DNA of 64,000 bases from Streptomyces sp. NBC_00443 (GTDB lineage Bacteria; Actinomycetota; Actinomycetes; Streptomycetales; Streptomycetaceae): contig NZ_CP107917.1 of the NCBI RefSeq assembly GCF_036014175.1, forward strand, positions 3,162,001 to 3,226,000, read 5' to 3'. The position numbers and the translations under genes are program-made. Below, in pieces: positions 42,688 through 50,663 of this stretch. Numbering within the stretch: position 1 is the first letter of the stretch; each line of letters begins with the position of its first letter. Below the pieces are notes generated by a model that made no database searches, was not told where the DNA came from, and saw only the letters and a list, made by a program, of their open reading frames with translations.

Positions 42688-43302
42688 CTACAGCCAGCCC
42701 TTCTCTCTCGCGATCCGTACCGCCTCCGCCCTGTTCCGTACCGCCAGTTTCTGGATCGCCGTCGAGAGGTAGTTGCGGACCGTGCCCTGGGACAGGTGCA
42801 GGGCTGCTGCCAGCTCGGCGTTCGTGGAGCCGCCCTCCGCTGCCCGCAGGACCTCCCGCTCGCGGTCCGTCAGAGGGTTGGCGCCCTCCGCCAGGGCCGC
42901 TGCCGCCAGGGTGGGGTCGATGACCCGTTCCCCTGCCAGGACCTTGCGTATCGCCTCGGCCAGTTGTGCCGCGGGGGCGTCCTTGACCAGGAAGGCGTCG
43001 GCGCCGGACTCCATCGCGCTGCGGAGGTAGCCGGGGCGGCCGAAGGTCGTGAGGACGAGCAGCTTCACGGCCGGCAGCTCCTTGTGCAGCAGTGCCGCGG
43101 CCTCGATGCCCGTCGCGCCCGGCATCTCGATATCCAGGAGCGCCACGTCCACGTCGTGCTCGCGGGCCGCCGCCAGGACCTCGTCGCCGCGGGCCACCTG
43201 GGCGACGACCTCGATGTCCTCCTCCAGGCCGAGCAGGGCGGCCAGGGCCTCGCGGACCATCGACTGGTCCTCGGCGAGGAGGACCTTGATCGTGCGGCTC
43301 AT
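42688..43302 (-). CDS. LuxR-type response regulator (DesR-like)
   Basis: The 204-residue NarL/FixJ-class regulator has an N-terminal receiver (LLAEDQSMVREALAALL, phosphoacceptor Asp in DVALLDIEMPG, VLTTFGRPGYL, LVKDAP) and a C-terminal LuxR helix-turn-helix (LTDREREVLRAAEGGSTNAE, LHLSQGTVRNYLS). It is the last gene of an ABC-permease-kinase-regulator operon; its ATG overlaps the kinase stop by 4 bp. It probably controls the linked exporter operon. The closest architecture is Bacillus DesKR with an ABC exporter. Confidence 0.93.
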   Translation of the reverse strand: MSRTIKVLLAEDQSMVREALAALLGLEEDIEVVAQVARGDEVLAAAREHDVDVALLDIEMPGATGIEAAALLHKELPAVKLLVLTTFGRPGYLRSAMESGADAFLVKDAPAAQLAEAIRKVLAGERVIDPTLAAAALAEGANPLTDREREVLRAAEGGSTNAELAAALHLSQGTVRNYLSTAIQKLAVRNRAEAVRIAREKGWL

Positions 43303-44468
43303 GAACCGGATCCTACGTCCGCCGAGATCGCGGCGGCCGGGACGCGGGCGATCAGCCGGAAGCCCTGCCGGGTGCCGGCCGCCTCCAGGGTGCCACCCGC
43401 CTTCTCCAGGCGTTCCGATAGGCCCGTCAGGCCGTGGCCGGGGCCGTTGCCCTGCTCGCCGGAGCCGTCGTCCTCGACGGAGAGTTCGAGGACGGCACCG
43501 TCGAGGGTGTGGCGGCGCACGACCTCGACCGTGCAGCACTGGGCGCCGCTGTGCCGTACGACGTTGGTGACCGCCTCGCGCAACGCCCAGGCGAGGGCCG
43601 TCTCGCTGTCCTCGGAGACGTCGGTGAGGTCGGGCTCGGCCGGGAGTTCGGCCCTCACGCCGGCGGCCGTCAGGGCGACCCTGGCGCCCGCCAGTTCCGC
43701 CGCGAGGCGCGGGCGGCGGTAGCCCGAGACCGCCTCGCGCACGTCGACCAGGGCCTGGCGGCTGACCTGCTCGATGTCGGCGACCTGCCGGGCCGCCTTG
43801 TCGGGGTGGTCGGGGAGCATACGGCCCGCGAGTTCGCTCTTGATGGTGATCAGGGAGAGGGAGTGGCCCAGCAGGTCGTGCAGGTCCCTGGCCAGGCGCA
43901 GTCTCTCCTCGTTGGCCGCCAGTTGGGCGACGGTGGCGCGGGCCTCGCGCAGCGCGACCGTCGTGCGGATGAGTTCGCGGACGCCGGTCATGGCGAAGCC
44001 GCCCAGCAGGGCCGGGATCAACAGCCCGGCCAGGAAGGCCTTGCCGCCCGGTGTCGCGAACGCGATCACGGTCATCAGCGCGGACGCGCCCGGGATCGTC
44101 CAGCGCGCCATGCGCAGCGGCAGGGCCGCGCCGGACGCGATGGACACGTACACGAACAGCACCAGCCACTCCCGGCCCAGGGTCAGTGCGAGGACCGTGG
44201 ACTGGGCGGCGAGGACGCCGAGCGAGGCGAGCACGACGCTGTTGCGCTCGCCTCGGCCGGTGCGGAAGAGCAGCAGCATGTACCAGGTGACGAACGCGGC
44301 GAGGCCGATCCAGCCGAGCACCCTTACGCCCGGGCTGTGGCCGCCGTGCAGCAGGTCGTTGGCCGGCGCACTCAGGTACACCAGCCAGATACCGGTCCAC
44401 AGGAGCTTGATGAAGCGTTGCTTGCGATTCTCCGGGCGCTGTCCGATCCCGACGCCTGTGCCGCTCAC
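43299..44468 (-). CDS. Membrane sensor histidine kinase (DesK-like)
   Basis: The 389-residue kinase has five or six N-terminal membrane helices (about 18-150), then the HisKA_3 dimerisation box with the phosphorylated His in RLARDLHDLLGHSLSLI, and an HATPase domain (ALREAVTNVVRHSGA, LSVEDDGSG, GHGLTGLSERLE). The GTG start overlaps the permease stop by 4 bp and the stop overlaps the regulator start by 4 bp. Kinases of this type sense membrane state or a substrate of the linked ABC exporter. The signal is unknown. Confidence 0.93.
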   Translation of the reverse strand: MSGTGVGIGQRPENRKQRFIKLLWTGIWLVYLSAPANDLLHGGHSPGVRVLGWIGLAAFVTWYMLLLFRTGRGERNSVVLASLGVLAAQSTVLALTLGREWLVLFVYVSIASGAALPLRMARWTIPGASALMTVIAFATPGGKAFLAGLLIPALLGGFAMTGVRELIRTTVALREARATVAQLAANEERLRLARDLHDLLGHSLSLITIKSELAGRMLPDHPDKAARQVADIEQVSRQALVDVREAVSGYRRPRLAAELAGARVALTAAGVRAELPAEPDLTDVSEDSETALAWALREAVTNVVRHSGAQCCTVEVVRRHTLDGAVLELSVEDDGSGEQGNGPGHGLTGLSERLEKAGGTLEAAGTRQGFRLIARVPAAAISADVGSGS

Positions 44469-45205
44469 GCCTTCAACGTGTCCTTCCGGTACAGCCAGGC
44501 CGCGCCGCCCGTGAAGAGAGCGAAGGAGACGACGAGGACGGCGAGGTCCTTCGCGTGTGGGGCCTGGCTCTGCTCGATGGCCTGCCCCAGGGCAGCGTAC
44601 GCGTGCGTGGGCACCCAGGCGGCGATGTCCTGGAGCCACTGCGGGAAGGTCGTCGTGGGCATCCACAGGCCGCCGAGCAGGGACAGCCCGAAGTAGATGA
44701 TCATGGTGATCGGGCGTACCGCGTCACCGGTCGCGGAGTATCCGATCGCCACACCGAGCGCGGCGAAGACCAGGCTCCCGGCCCAGATCGCACCGGTGAG
44801 GGCGAGCCACTGCCAGGCGTCCAGCCGTACGTCCTTCACCACCGCGGCGACGACGAAGATGACGACGATCGACGGCAGGCTGACCACGGCGGCGCTCGCG
44901 GTCTTGGCCAGCACGTACCCGCGGCCCGGCAGGGTGGTCAGCCGCAGCTGCCGTACCCAGCCGCTCTCGCGCTCCTTGGCGATGCGCTCGCTGTTGCCCA
45001 TCAGGACGGCCGTGAGGGCGCCGAAGGAGGCCATGGAGACCATCATGTAGGTCGGCAGGGTCAGGCCCGTGCCGTCGACCTCGGTCGTGCTGTCGGCGCT
45101 GCCCGCGATCAGCAGGAACAGCATCGACGGGTAGAGCACCGAGAAGAACAGGAACTTGCGGTTGCGCAGGGCGCGGGTGAGTTCCAGCCGGATCAGGGCC
45201 TTCAT
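44465..45205 (-). CDS. ABC-2 type exporter permease
   Basis: The 246-residue ABC-2 permease has six predicted membrane helices, with the first after a basic N-terminus (LELTRALRNRKFLFFSVLYP) and a conserved central segment RESGWVRQLRLTTLPG. It pairs with the ATPase encoded just upstream (4-bp ATGA overlap) to form an exporter for a lipid, peptide or drug. It belongs to a four-gene operon with a DesKR-type system. Confidence 0.92.
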   Translation of the reverse strand: MKALIRLELTRALRNRKFLFFSVLYPSMLFLLIAGSADSTTEVDGTGLTLPTYMMVSMASFGALTAVLMGNSERIAKERESGWVRQLRLTTLPGRGYVLAKTASAAVVSLPSIVVIFVVAAVVKDVRLDAWQWLALTGAIWAGSLVFAALGVAIGYSATGDAVRPITMIIYFGLSLLGGLWMPTTTFPQWLQDIAAWVPTHAYAALGQAIEQSQAPHAKDLAVLVVSFALFTGGAAWLYRKDTLKA

Positions 45206-46155
45206 GACGTACGTGCCTCCTCGGCGGTGGTGATGGCGACGAACGCCTGCTCCAGTCCGAGCCCGGCGACTTCGAGGTTGCGGGGGTAGAGGCCGAGCCC
45301 GTAGAGGGCGTGGACGGTCGCGTCGGCGTCGGTGGACTGGATACGGACGGTCCGGCCCGACCCCGCGGCGGACCCGCTGTTGGACACCGTGAACGTGGTG
45401 AGGAAGGGCAGCTCGCGCAGGGCGGCCTCGTCGACCGGACCGTCGGCCAGGTCGAAGGAGATCCGCCGCGCCCCCGCCTTCGCCTTGATCTCGGCCGCCG
45501 TGCCGTCGGCCAGCAGCCTGCCGCGGTGCAGGACCAGCACCCGGTCGGCGATCGCGTCCGCCTCTTCCAGGTAGTGCGTGGCGAAGAGGACCGTACGGCC
45601 CTGGTCGGCCTGTTCGCGCATGGTGGCCCAGAAGGCCTGGCGGGTGGTGACGTCCATGCCGGTGGTGGGCTCGTCGAGGACGATCAGGTCGCTGTCGCCC
45701 GCCGTCGCGAGGGCGAAGCGGACGCGCTGGGACTGGCCGCCGGAGAGCTTGTCGACCTTGCGGTCGGCGATCTGCGTGATGCCCGCGCGGGCGAGGACGT
45801 CGGAGACGGGGTACGGCCGCGGATGCAGATCGCAGGCCAGCCGCACCATCTCGGCGACCGTGACCTCGTCCATCAGCCCGCCGCTCTGCAGCATGGCACC
45901 CACCCGTCCGGCGACGATCGCCTCGCGCGGGTCGGTGCCGAAGACGCCGACCCTGCCGCTGTCGGGGCGCTTGAGGCCGAGCAGCAGATCGAGCGTGGTG
46001 GACTTGCCGGCCCCGTTCGGGCCCAGCAGGGCCACGGTCTCCCCCGGGTGCAGCGCGAGCGTGAGGCCGTCGACGGCTCGTACGTCCCCGTAGCTCTTGC
46101 TCACCCGGTCGAATCCGACCACCGCAGTCGTCGTGTTCAACGCTGTCGTTGTCAT
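45202..46155 (-). CDS. ABC exporter ATP-binding subunit
   Basis: The 317-residue ATPase has Walker A LLGPNGAGKST, a Q-loop in VGAMLQSGGLMDEV, signature KLSGGQSQRVRFA, Walker B DLIVLDEPTTGMD and switch His in FATHYLEEAD, with a C-terminal extension (about 220-317) typical of CcmA/DrrA-like ATPases. ATG 46155 gives MTTTALNTTTAVVG; no clear ribosome site is visible. It is the first gene of the exporter/two-component operon. Confidence 0.92.
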   Translation of the reverse strand: MTTTALNTTTAVVGFDRVSKSYGDVRAVDGLTLALHPGETVALLGPNGAGKSTTLDLLLGLKRPDSGRVGVFGTDPREAIVAGRVGAMLQSGGLMDEVTVAEMVRLACDLHPRPYPVSDVLARAGITQIADRKVDKLSGGQSQRVRFALATAGDSDLIVLDEPTTGMDVTTRQAFWATMREQADQGRTVLFATHYLEEADAIADRVLVLHRGRLLADGTAAEIKAKAGARRISFDLADGPVDEAALRELPFLTTFTVSNSGSAAGSGRTVRIQSTDADATVHALYGLGLYPRNLEVAGLGLEQAFVAITTAEEARTS

Positions 46156-46237
46156 GTGCTCAAGGGTGGCCGCGGGGGCCGGGAGCCCGGCAGTGTCGGC
46201 GGTCCTGACTGCCGGATGACAGATGTCATACGACGGC

Positions 46238-46269
46238 CAGGGGCACCCGGCGATTGCCGGGTGCCCCTG
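46238..46269. terminator. Hairpin terminator after the peptidoglycan-binding protein gene
   Basis: A 14-bp perfect stem (CAGGGGCACCCGGC and complement) with a GATT loop lies 17 bp beyond the stop of the large minus-strand gene and before the exporter operon on the same strand. Confidence 0.85.
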
Positions 46270-46285
46270 CTCCGAGCTGGTTTCG

Positions 46286-48787
46286 CTAGCTCGGGTTGGT
46301 GTCGATGGTGACGGTGCGCTCCGCCGCCGTCTTGGCGCGCAGCGCCTTGCGCAGGGCGGAGGCGACGTCCTGGGGAAGCACGTCGCGCTTGCCGCTCGCG
46401 CCGTTGATCTGCACGCCGTCGAAGGTGGCGCCGTACGCTGCCTTGAGCGCCGTGAGGTCGTACGTGTCCACGAGCTTGCCGTCGACGGCCTTGACTCCGA
46501 GGATCTTCGGCAGTGACAGGGAGCCGAACGGGATGCTGTGCGCGGCATCCGTCTGGACCGTGACCTTGTTGGCCATCGCCGGTTCGGCGAACTCGTTCAT
46601 GAACCGGTCGACCTCGGCGTTCGTGACCGTCGGCTGCTGGGTGGTCGTAGGGACCTGCACCGCGGCGGACGCGCCCGTCTCGACCTGGGTGCGGTAGGCC
46701 CCCTGGACCGCCGCGGTGGACTTGGCGACGTCGATGCCCTTGCCGGCCTTGCCGTAGACGGCGACGGCCTTGCCGGAATCGAACTTGATCGTGCCCTCGG
46801 TCACCGAGCCGGAACCGCCGGAGACGTCCTGGAGGGCCGCCTGCAGCTTCTCCTCGTCGGTGGGCATGACCGGGTCGACGACCCGGTGGTTGCCGAAGAG
46901 GGCGCCGATGACCGAGACCGGGTTGTAGTCACTGCTCGCGGCCGTGCTGACCGTCTGCTGCATGTCGAACTGCAGCCCGGCCTTGTCCGGCTCCAGCGTG
47001 ACGGTCTTGCCGCCCACCGAGAGCTTCAGCGGCTTGTTGACCTGCTTGTCGAAGGCGTCGTTGAGCTTCTTCAGCGCCTCGTCGCGCGTGCCGCCGCCGA
47101 TGTCGACGCCGAGCACGGTGGTGCCCTTGGGCACGTCGGAGTGGGCCATCAGCAGGCCGGCGCCGTAGACACCGCCGGCGAGGACGATCACGCCGCCGCC
47201 GATCAGGGCCAGCTTGCTGCGGCCCTTCTTCTTGGGCGCGCGGGATGCCTGTGTCTCCGAACTGGCGGGTTCCGGCAGCTTCGGGGGCGTGTGCGGCCCG
47301 GGCGCGTCGGCGCCGCCCGGCCCGAACGGCCCGCTCTGGGCGCCGGAGGGGACGACGGGGATGCCGCTGGTGACGGTGTGACCGGAGACGTTGTCGGCGA
47401 CACCGTAGTTCGGGTTGCCGGGCTCGGGGGCCGGCTTCTGCGGGGTGAGGATCGCGGTGTCGTCGCTCATCCCACCGCCGGGGCCGCGGCCCGGGGCGTG
47501 GGGGGAAGCGCCGGGGCCACCGGGTCCGGCGGAAATGCCGCCCGGACCACCCGGGCCGGCAGGTCCGGGAGGACCACCGTGACCGGCGGGGCCGCCACGG
47601 CCACTGCCAGGGCCGCCGGGACCATTTGGCCCGCCGGGCCGACCCGGGCCCGCGGAGATGCCGGCACCAGCCGGGCCGCTCGGGCCGCCGGGACCGGCGG
47701 AAATACCGGAACCGCCCGGACCGCCCGGACCGCCGGGAAGACCAGCAGCACCGGGACCGCCGGGTCCGCCGCCCGTGACCGGCGGCACCGCAGGGCCGTC
47801 GCCGGTGACCGGACCGGTCGTCGGGCCCGCGGGGCCGTGCGGGCCGCCCTGGCCGCCGCGGCCGTTCGAGCCGTTGAAGTCGCTCGGGCCGCCGAAGTCG
47901 CCGGAGCCGTCGAAGCTGTTCGGGGCGTTGAAGTCGGCGGACGGGTCGAAACCGCCCGGCCCGCCCTGGGCGCCGTATCCGCCCGGGCCGTTCGGGCCCC
48001 CCTGGCCTCCGTAGCCGTTCGGGGCGCCCTGACCGTCCGGGCCGCCGCTGCCGTTCTCCGCGAAGTAGGGCAGGTCGTCGCGGCGCGCCTCGCCGCCGGG
48101 GCGCGGGCCGTTGCCGCCACCCAGCGGGCCCGCCGCCAGCGCCTCGGTGACGTCGAAGGAACCGGTGCCGCCGCCGTGCCCCGGAGCCACGGGACCGCCG
48201 GTCGCACCGGGGAGCCCGGGGCCGCTCGCACCGCCGGGGCGCGAGCCGCCCGGCACGCTCATCGAGCCGACGACCCCACCGGGTCGCCCGGCACCGGCGC
48301 CCGGGCCGGCGGGGCCGCCCGCGCCGGGGCCCGAACCGCCCGGCAGGCCTGCACCGTTGGTGGCCGCGCCGCCCTGACCGCCCTTGCCCCCCGAGGACTT
48401 GCGGGGCGCGAACCAGTCGCTCGTCTTCTCCTCCGCCTGCCCCGCGGGCTGGGCCGGGGGCTCGACGGTGCCCGGGGACCTGGCGGTGGCGGCGGACGGC
48501 CTCGATGTCTCGGCGTCCGTGCTGTCGACGGGGCCGAAGCTCTCGGCGTCCGCGACGGGCTTGCGCACGACGACCGGCGGAATGGGCCGGGATCCGGGGA
48601 TGTTGATCCGGATCCGCGTCGTCAGCGTGGTCTCGGTCTTGCGTTCCTCCGGCTGCGCGGCCGAACGGCCCGCTTCCGCACCGCTGTCGGAAGCCATGGG
48701 GGTCCCGTACGGCGGCGTGCCCGAGGGGTATGCGGCTCCGCCGCGCCCGTTGGGCCCGGAGGACGGAGTGTCAGTTTCACGGCTCAA
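46286..48787 (-). CDS. Membrane protein with Gly/Pro-rich N-terminus and peptidoglycan-binding (PG_binding_4) external domain
   Basis: The 833-residue protein is made of a disordered N-terminal half rich in GPGGPGG-type collagen-like tracts (about 110-470), a basic KKKGRSK stop, one membrane helix (about 526-547) and an external domain of about 286 residues. That domain has two repeats like the PG_binding_4 modules found in VanW-type proteins (VLGVDIGGGTRDEALKKL, LKLSVGGKTVTLEPDKAGL). The VanW domain itself is absent. It probably links the membrane to the cell wall. TTG 48787 is chosen because GGGAGAA lies 7-8 nt upstream and the sequence begins MSRETDTPSSGP. Confidence 0.85.
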   Translation of the reverse strand: MSRETDTPSSGPNGRGGAAYPSGTPPYGTPMASDSGAEAGRSAAQPEERKTETTLTTRIRINIPGSRPIPPVVVRKPVADAESFGPVDSTDAETSRPSAATARSPGTVEPPAQPAGQAEEKTSDWFAPRKSSGGKGGQGGAATNGAGLPGGSGPGAGGPAGPGAGAGRPGGVVGSMSVPGGSRPGGASGPGLPGATGGPVAPGHGGGTGSFDVTEALAAGPLGGGNGPRPGGEARRDDLPYFAENGSGGPDGQGAPNGYGGQGGPNGPGGYGAQGGPGGFDPSADFNAPNSFDGSGDFGGPSDFNGSNGRGGQGGPHGPAGPTTGPVTGDGPAVPPVTGGGPGGPGAAGLPGGPGGPGGSGISAGPGGPSGPAGAGISAGPGRPGGPNGPGGPGSGRGGPAGHGGPPGPAGPGGPGGISAGPGGPGASPHAPGRGPGGGMSDDTAILTPQKPAPEPGNPNYGVADNVSGHTVTSGIPVVPSGAQSGPFGPGGADAPGPHTPPKLPEPASSETQASRAPKKKGRSKLALIGGGVIVLAGGVYGAGLLMAHSDVPKGTTVLGVDIGGGTRDEALKKLNDAFDKQVNKPLKLSVGGKTVTLEPDKAGLQFDMQQTVSTAASSDYNPVSVIGALFGNHRVVDPVMPTDEEKLQAALQDVSGGSGSVTEGTIKFDSGKAVAVYGKAGKGIDVAKSTAAVQGAYRTQVETGASAAVQVPTTTQQPTVTNAEVDRFMNEFAEPAMANKVTVQTDAAHSIPFGSLSLPKILGVKAVDGKLVDTYDLTALKAAYGATFDGVQINGASGKRDVLPQDVASALRKALRAKTAAERTVTIDTNPS

Positions 48788-48946
48788 GGCAGGTTCTCCC
48801 GGTTGGCTCCACCGCCTGTTCGACCTCATTGCTTCGGACGGCTCGGCGGCGCGCACCACCATACTGGCCACTTCCGGCCCGCATCCCACGACCGCCTGGG
48901 AAACCCACACGGGACTCGCACGAGTGCGGCGCGGAGAAGTGGTACG

Positions 48947-49348
48947 TCACTTGGCAAGTCGGACGCCGTCGCCACCCGGTTGCCGCACAGGCGCGAGGGT
49001 GGCGCAGATCACAGCCACAGCCATGCCGCCGAGCAGGAAGAGGTAGGAGGCGGCGCCTGTGCCGAAGACGAAGTCGCCTTCGGGGCGGCTGGCGGTGAGC
49101 AGGATGACGGTGATCATCCAGCCGCCGGCGGGCGCGACGGCCGCGGCCCGGCTGCCCATCGCCCGGGCTGCGCCCAGGCAGAGCCCGGCCTCGCCGGCGA
49201 GGGCGAGCAGCAGGCCGCCCGGGAACCACGCGGGCTGCACCAGCGCTCCGGCCACGCCGACCACCGCGCCGAGCACGAAGAGCCCGAGGTGGGCGAGGAC
49301 CCGCAGGGCGGAGGGCCGCTTCAGCGGCTGGGCGAGCATCGAGCTCAT
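48947..49348 (-). CDS. Small membrane protein, DUF6113-like
   Basis: The 133-residue protein has four hydrophobic helices ([67 protein letters not shown]). Its ATG overlaps the mshB stop by 4 bp, so it is translated with MshB. I link it to DUF6113 from memory. A link to mycothiol metabolism is suggested only by coupling. Confidence 0.8.
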   Translation of the reverse strand: MSSMLAQPLKRPSALRVLAHLGLFVLGAVVGVAGALVQPAWFPGGLLLALAGEAGLCLGAARAMGSRAAAVAPAGGWMITVILLTASRPEGDFVFGTGAASYLFLLGGMAVAVICATLAPVRQPGGDGVRLAK

Positions 49349-50247
49349 GACGCCTCCTCGACGGCGACACCGGCGAACAGATCGGACTCTGTCCGCGCCG
49401 CCGGCTCCCCGCGCACCAACTCGTAGTACTCGGTCGTGAAGAGGGGCTGCGCGAGTTCGTTGGAGAGCGCGAAGTACGGCTCGGCCACATCGATCTGCGT
49501 GGCGTGCGCCCGCATCGCGGCGGCCTTGGCGGGGGCGTGGGCGGTGCCGTCGATCACGGTGGTGATCCGCTCGTCGGCCACGACACCCGGCACGTCGCCG
49601 ACGGTGGCGGCCTTGGCGAAGGGCAATCCGGGCAAGTCCGCCTGAAGCCGGGCGAAGGCCTCCTCGGCGACCGTGCGCGGGACGCGGTTCCAGTAGATCT
49701 TGGGGATCTGCCACCCGGCGTCGGCGGCCAGCTCGGCCCCGCGCATGGCGACGCGGTGGGCCTGGATGTGGTCCGGGTGGCCGTAGCCGCCGTCGGGGTC
49801 GTAGGTGACGAGCACCTGGGGGCGTACCTCCAGGATCACCTCGACGAGCTCCCGGGCCGCCTCGTCGACGTCCGCCTGCCACAGGCTCGCGGGGTCGTCG
49901 TTGTCGGCGATGCCCATCATCCCCGAGTCCTCGAAGCGGCCCTTGCCGCCGAGGAGACGGAAGTCCTCGACGCCGAGCTCGCGCATCGCGGCCGTGAGCT
50001 CGGCCAGGCGGTGTTCGCCGAGCTCGGCTCCGGTCAGGTGGCGCAGCTCGGGGGGAATGACCTCGCCGTGCTCACCCAGGGTGCAGGTGACCAGGGTCAC
50101 CCGGGCACCCTCGGCCGTGTACTTGGCCATGGTCGCGCCGTTGTTGATCGACTCGTCGTCCGGGTGCGCGTGCACCAGGAGCAGACGCCGAGCGCAGCGA
50201 GATGGGGGTCCCCCCGCCCGAAGGGTGGGGGAGGGCAGTTCCGTCAT
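49345..50247 (-). CDS. mshB: GlcNAc-inositol deacetylase of mycothiol synthesis
   Basis: The 300-residue zinc deacetylase (PIG-L family) converts 1-O-(2-acetamido-2-deoxy-glucopyranosyl)-inositol to GlcN-inositol in mycothiol synthesis. Zinc ligands are in AHPDDE (27-32) and in [20 protein letters not shown] and TLGEHGE are family motifs. ATG 50247 follows TAGGGT (50255-50260) by 7 nt, a leaderless start. Residues about 4-20 ([18 protein letters not shown]) are encoded by a GC-rich repeat of a family I know from other Streptomyces loci, so the N-terminus has been altered by repeat insertion. It is translationally coupled to the downstream membrane protein gene. Confidence 0.93.
   Translation of the reverse strand: MTELPSPTLRAGGPPSRCARRLLLVHAHPDDESINNGATMAKYTAEGARVTLVTCTLGEHGEVIPPELRHLTGAELGEHRLAELTAAMRELGVEDFRLLGGKGRFEDSGMMGIADNDDPASLWQADVDEAARELVEVILEVRPQVLVTYDPDGGYGHPDHIQAHRVAMRGAELAADAGWQIPKIYWNRVPRTVAEEAFARLQADLPGLPFAKAATVGDVPGVVADERITTVIDGTAHAPAKAAAMRAHATQIDVAEPYFALSNELAQPLFTTEYYELVRGEPAARTESDLFAGVAVEEAS
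50188..50234. repeat. GC-rich repeat element within the 5' end of mshB
   Basis: The sequence around GAGCGCAGCGAGATGGGGGT and CCCCCCGC..AGGGTGGGGGAGGGC matches a mobile-looking repeat that I recognise in Streptomyces genomes. Here it is read through in frame as part of MshB, between the start and the catalytic AHPDDE motif. Confidence 0.6.
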
Positions 50248-50293
50248 GGGCCCCACCCTACGAGGCGACACCGACAGCGCTGCCCGGCACGGC

Positions 50294-50488
50294 TCAGAAC
50301 TTGATGCTGCCGATCATGCCCGCGATGTTCGTCGTCAGCTCACTGATGGTGGGAGCGACGGTCGAGGACGCCAGGTAGAAACCGAGCAGCATGCAGACCA
50401 CGGCATGGCCCGCCTTCAGCCCTGATTTCTTGACCAGCAGGAAGACGACGATCGCCAGCAGCACCACCGCCGAAATCGAGAGTGCCAC
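50294..50488 (-). CDS. Small conserved membrane protein (64 residues)
   Basis: The ORF starts at GTG 50488 behind a strong GGAGGTGAG site. It encodes a protein with helix 1 [19 protein letters not shown] and helix 2 [19 protein letters not shown], ending [12 protein letters not shown] recognise similar small proteins in Streptomyces; the function is unknown. It lies upstream of mshB on the same strand but mshB has its own promoter box. Confidence 0.8.
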   Translation of the reverse strand: MALSISAVVLLAIVVFLLVKKSGLKAGHAVVCMLLGFYLASSTVAPTISELTTNIAGMIGSIKF

Positions 50489-50663
50489 GGCGGCTCACCT
50501 CCAAGAATCCCAGGCGCGGGGGTCGGACTATGGGGGCAGATAAATCCATGCAGCAGCCAGCAGGTTCATACCCACTATGCGCTTGTGATCATAACTATCC
50601 GTCCGTGCGCATCGATCGGCGCACAGCCGCACAAGGGGGCGCACTGGCCAATATGGTCGGGGC

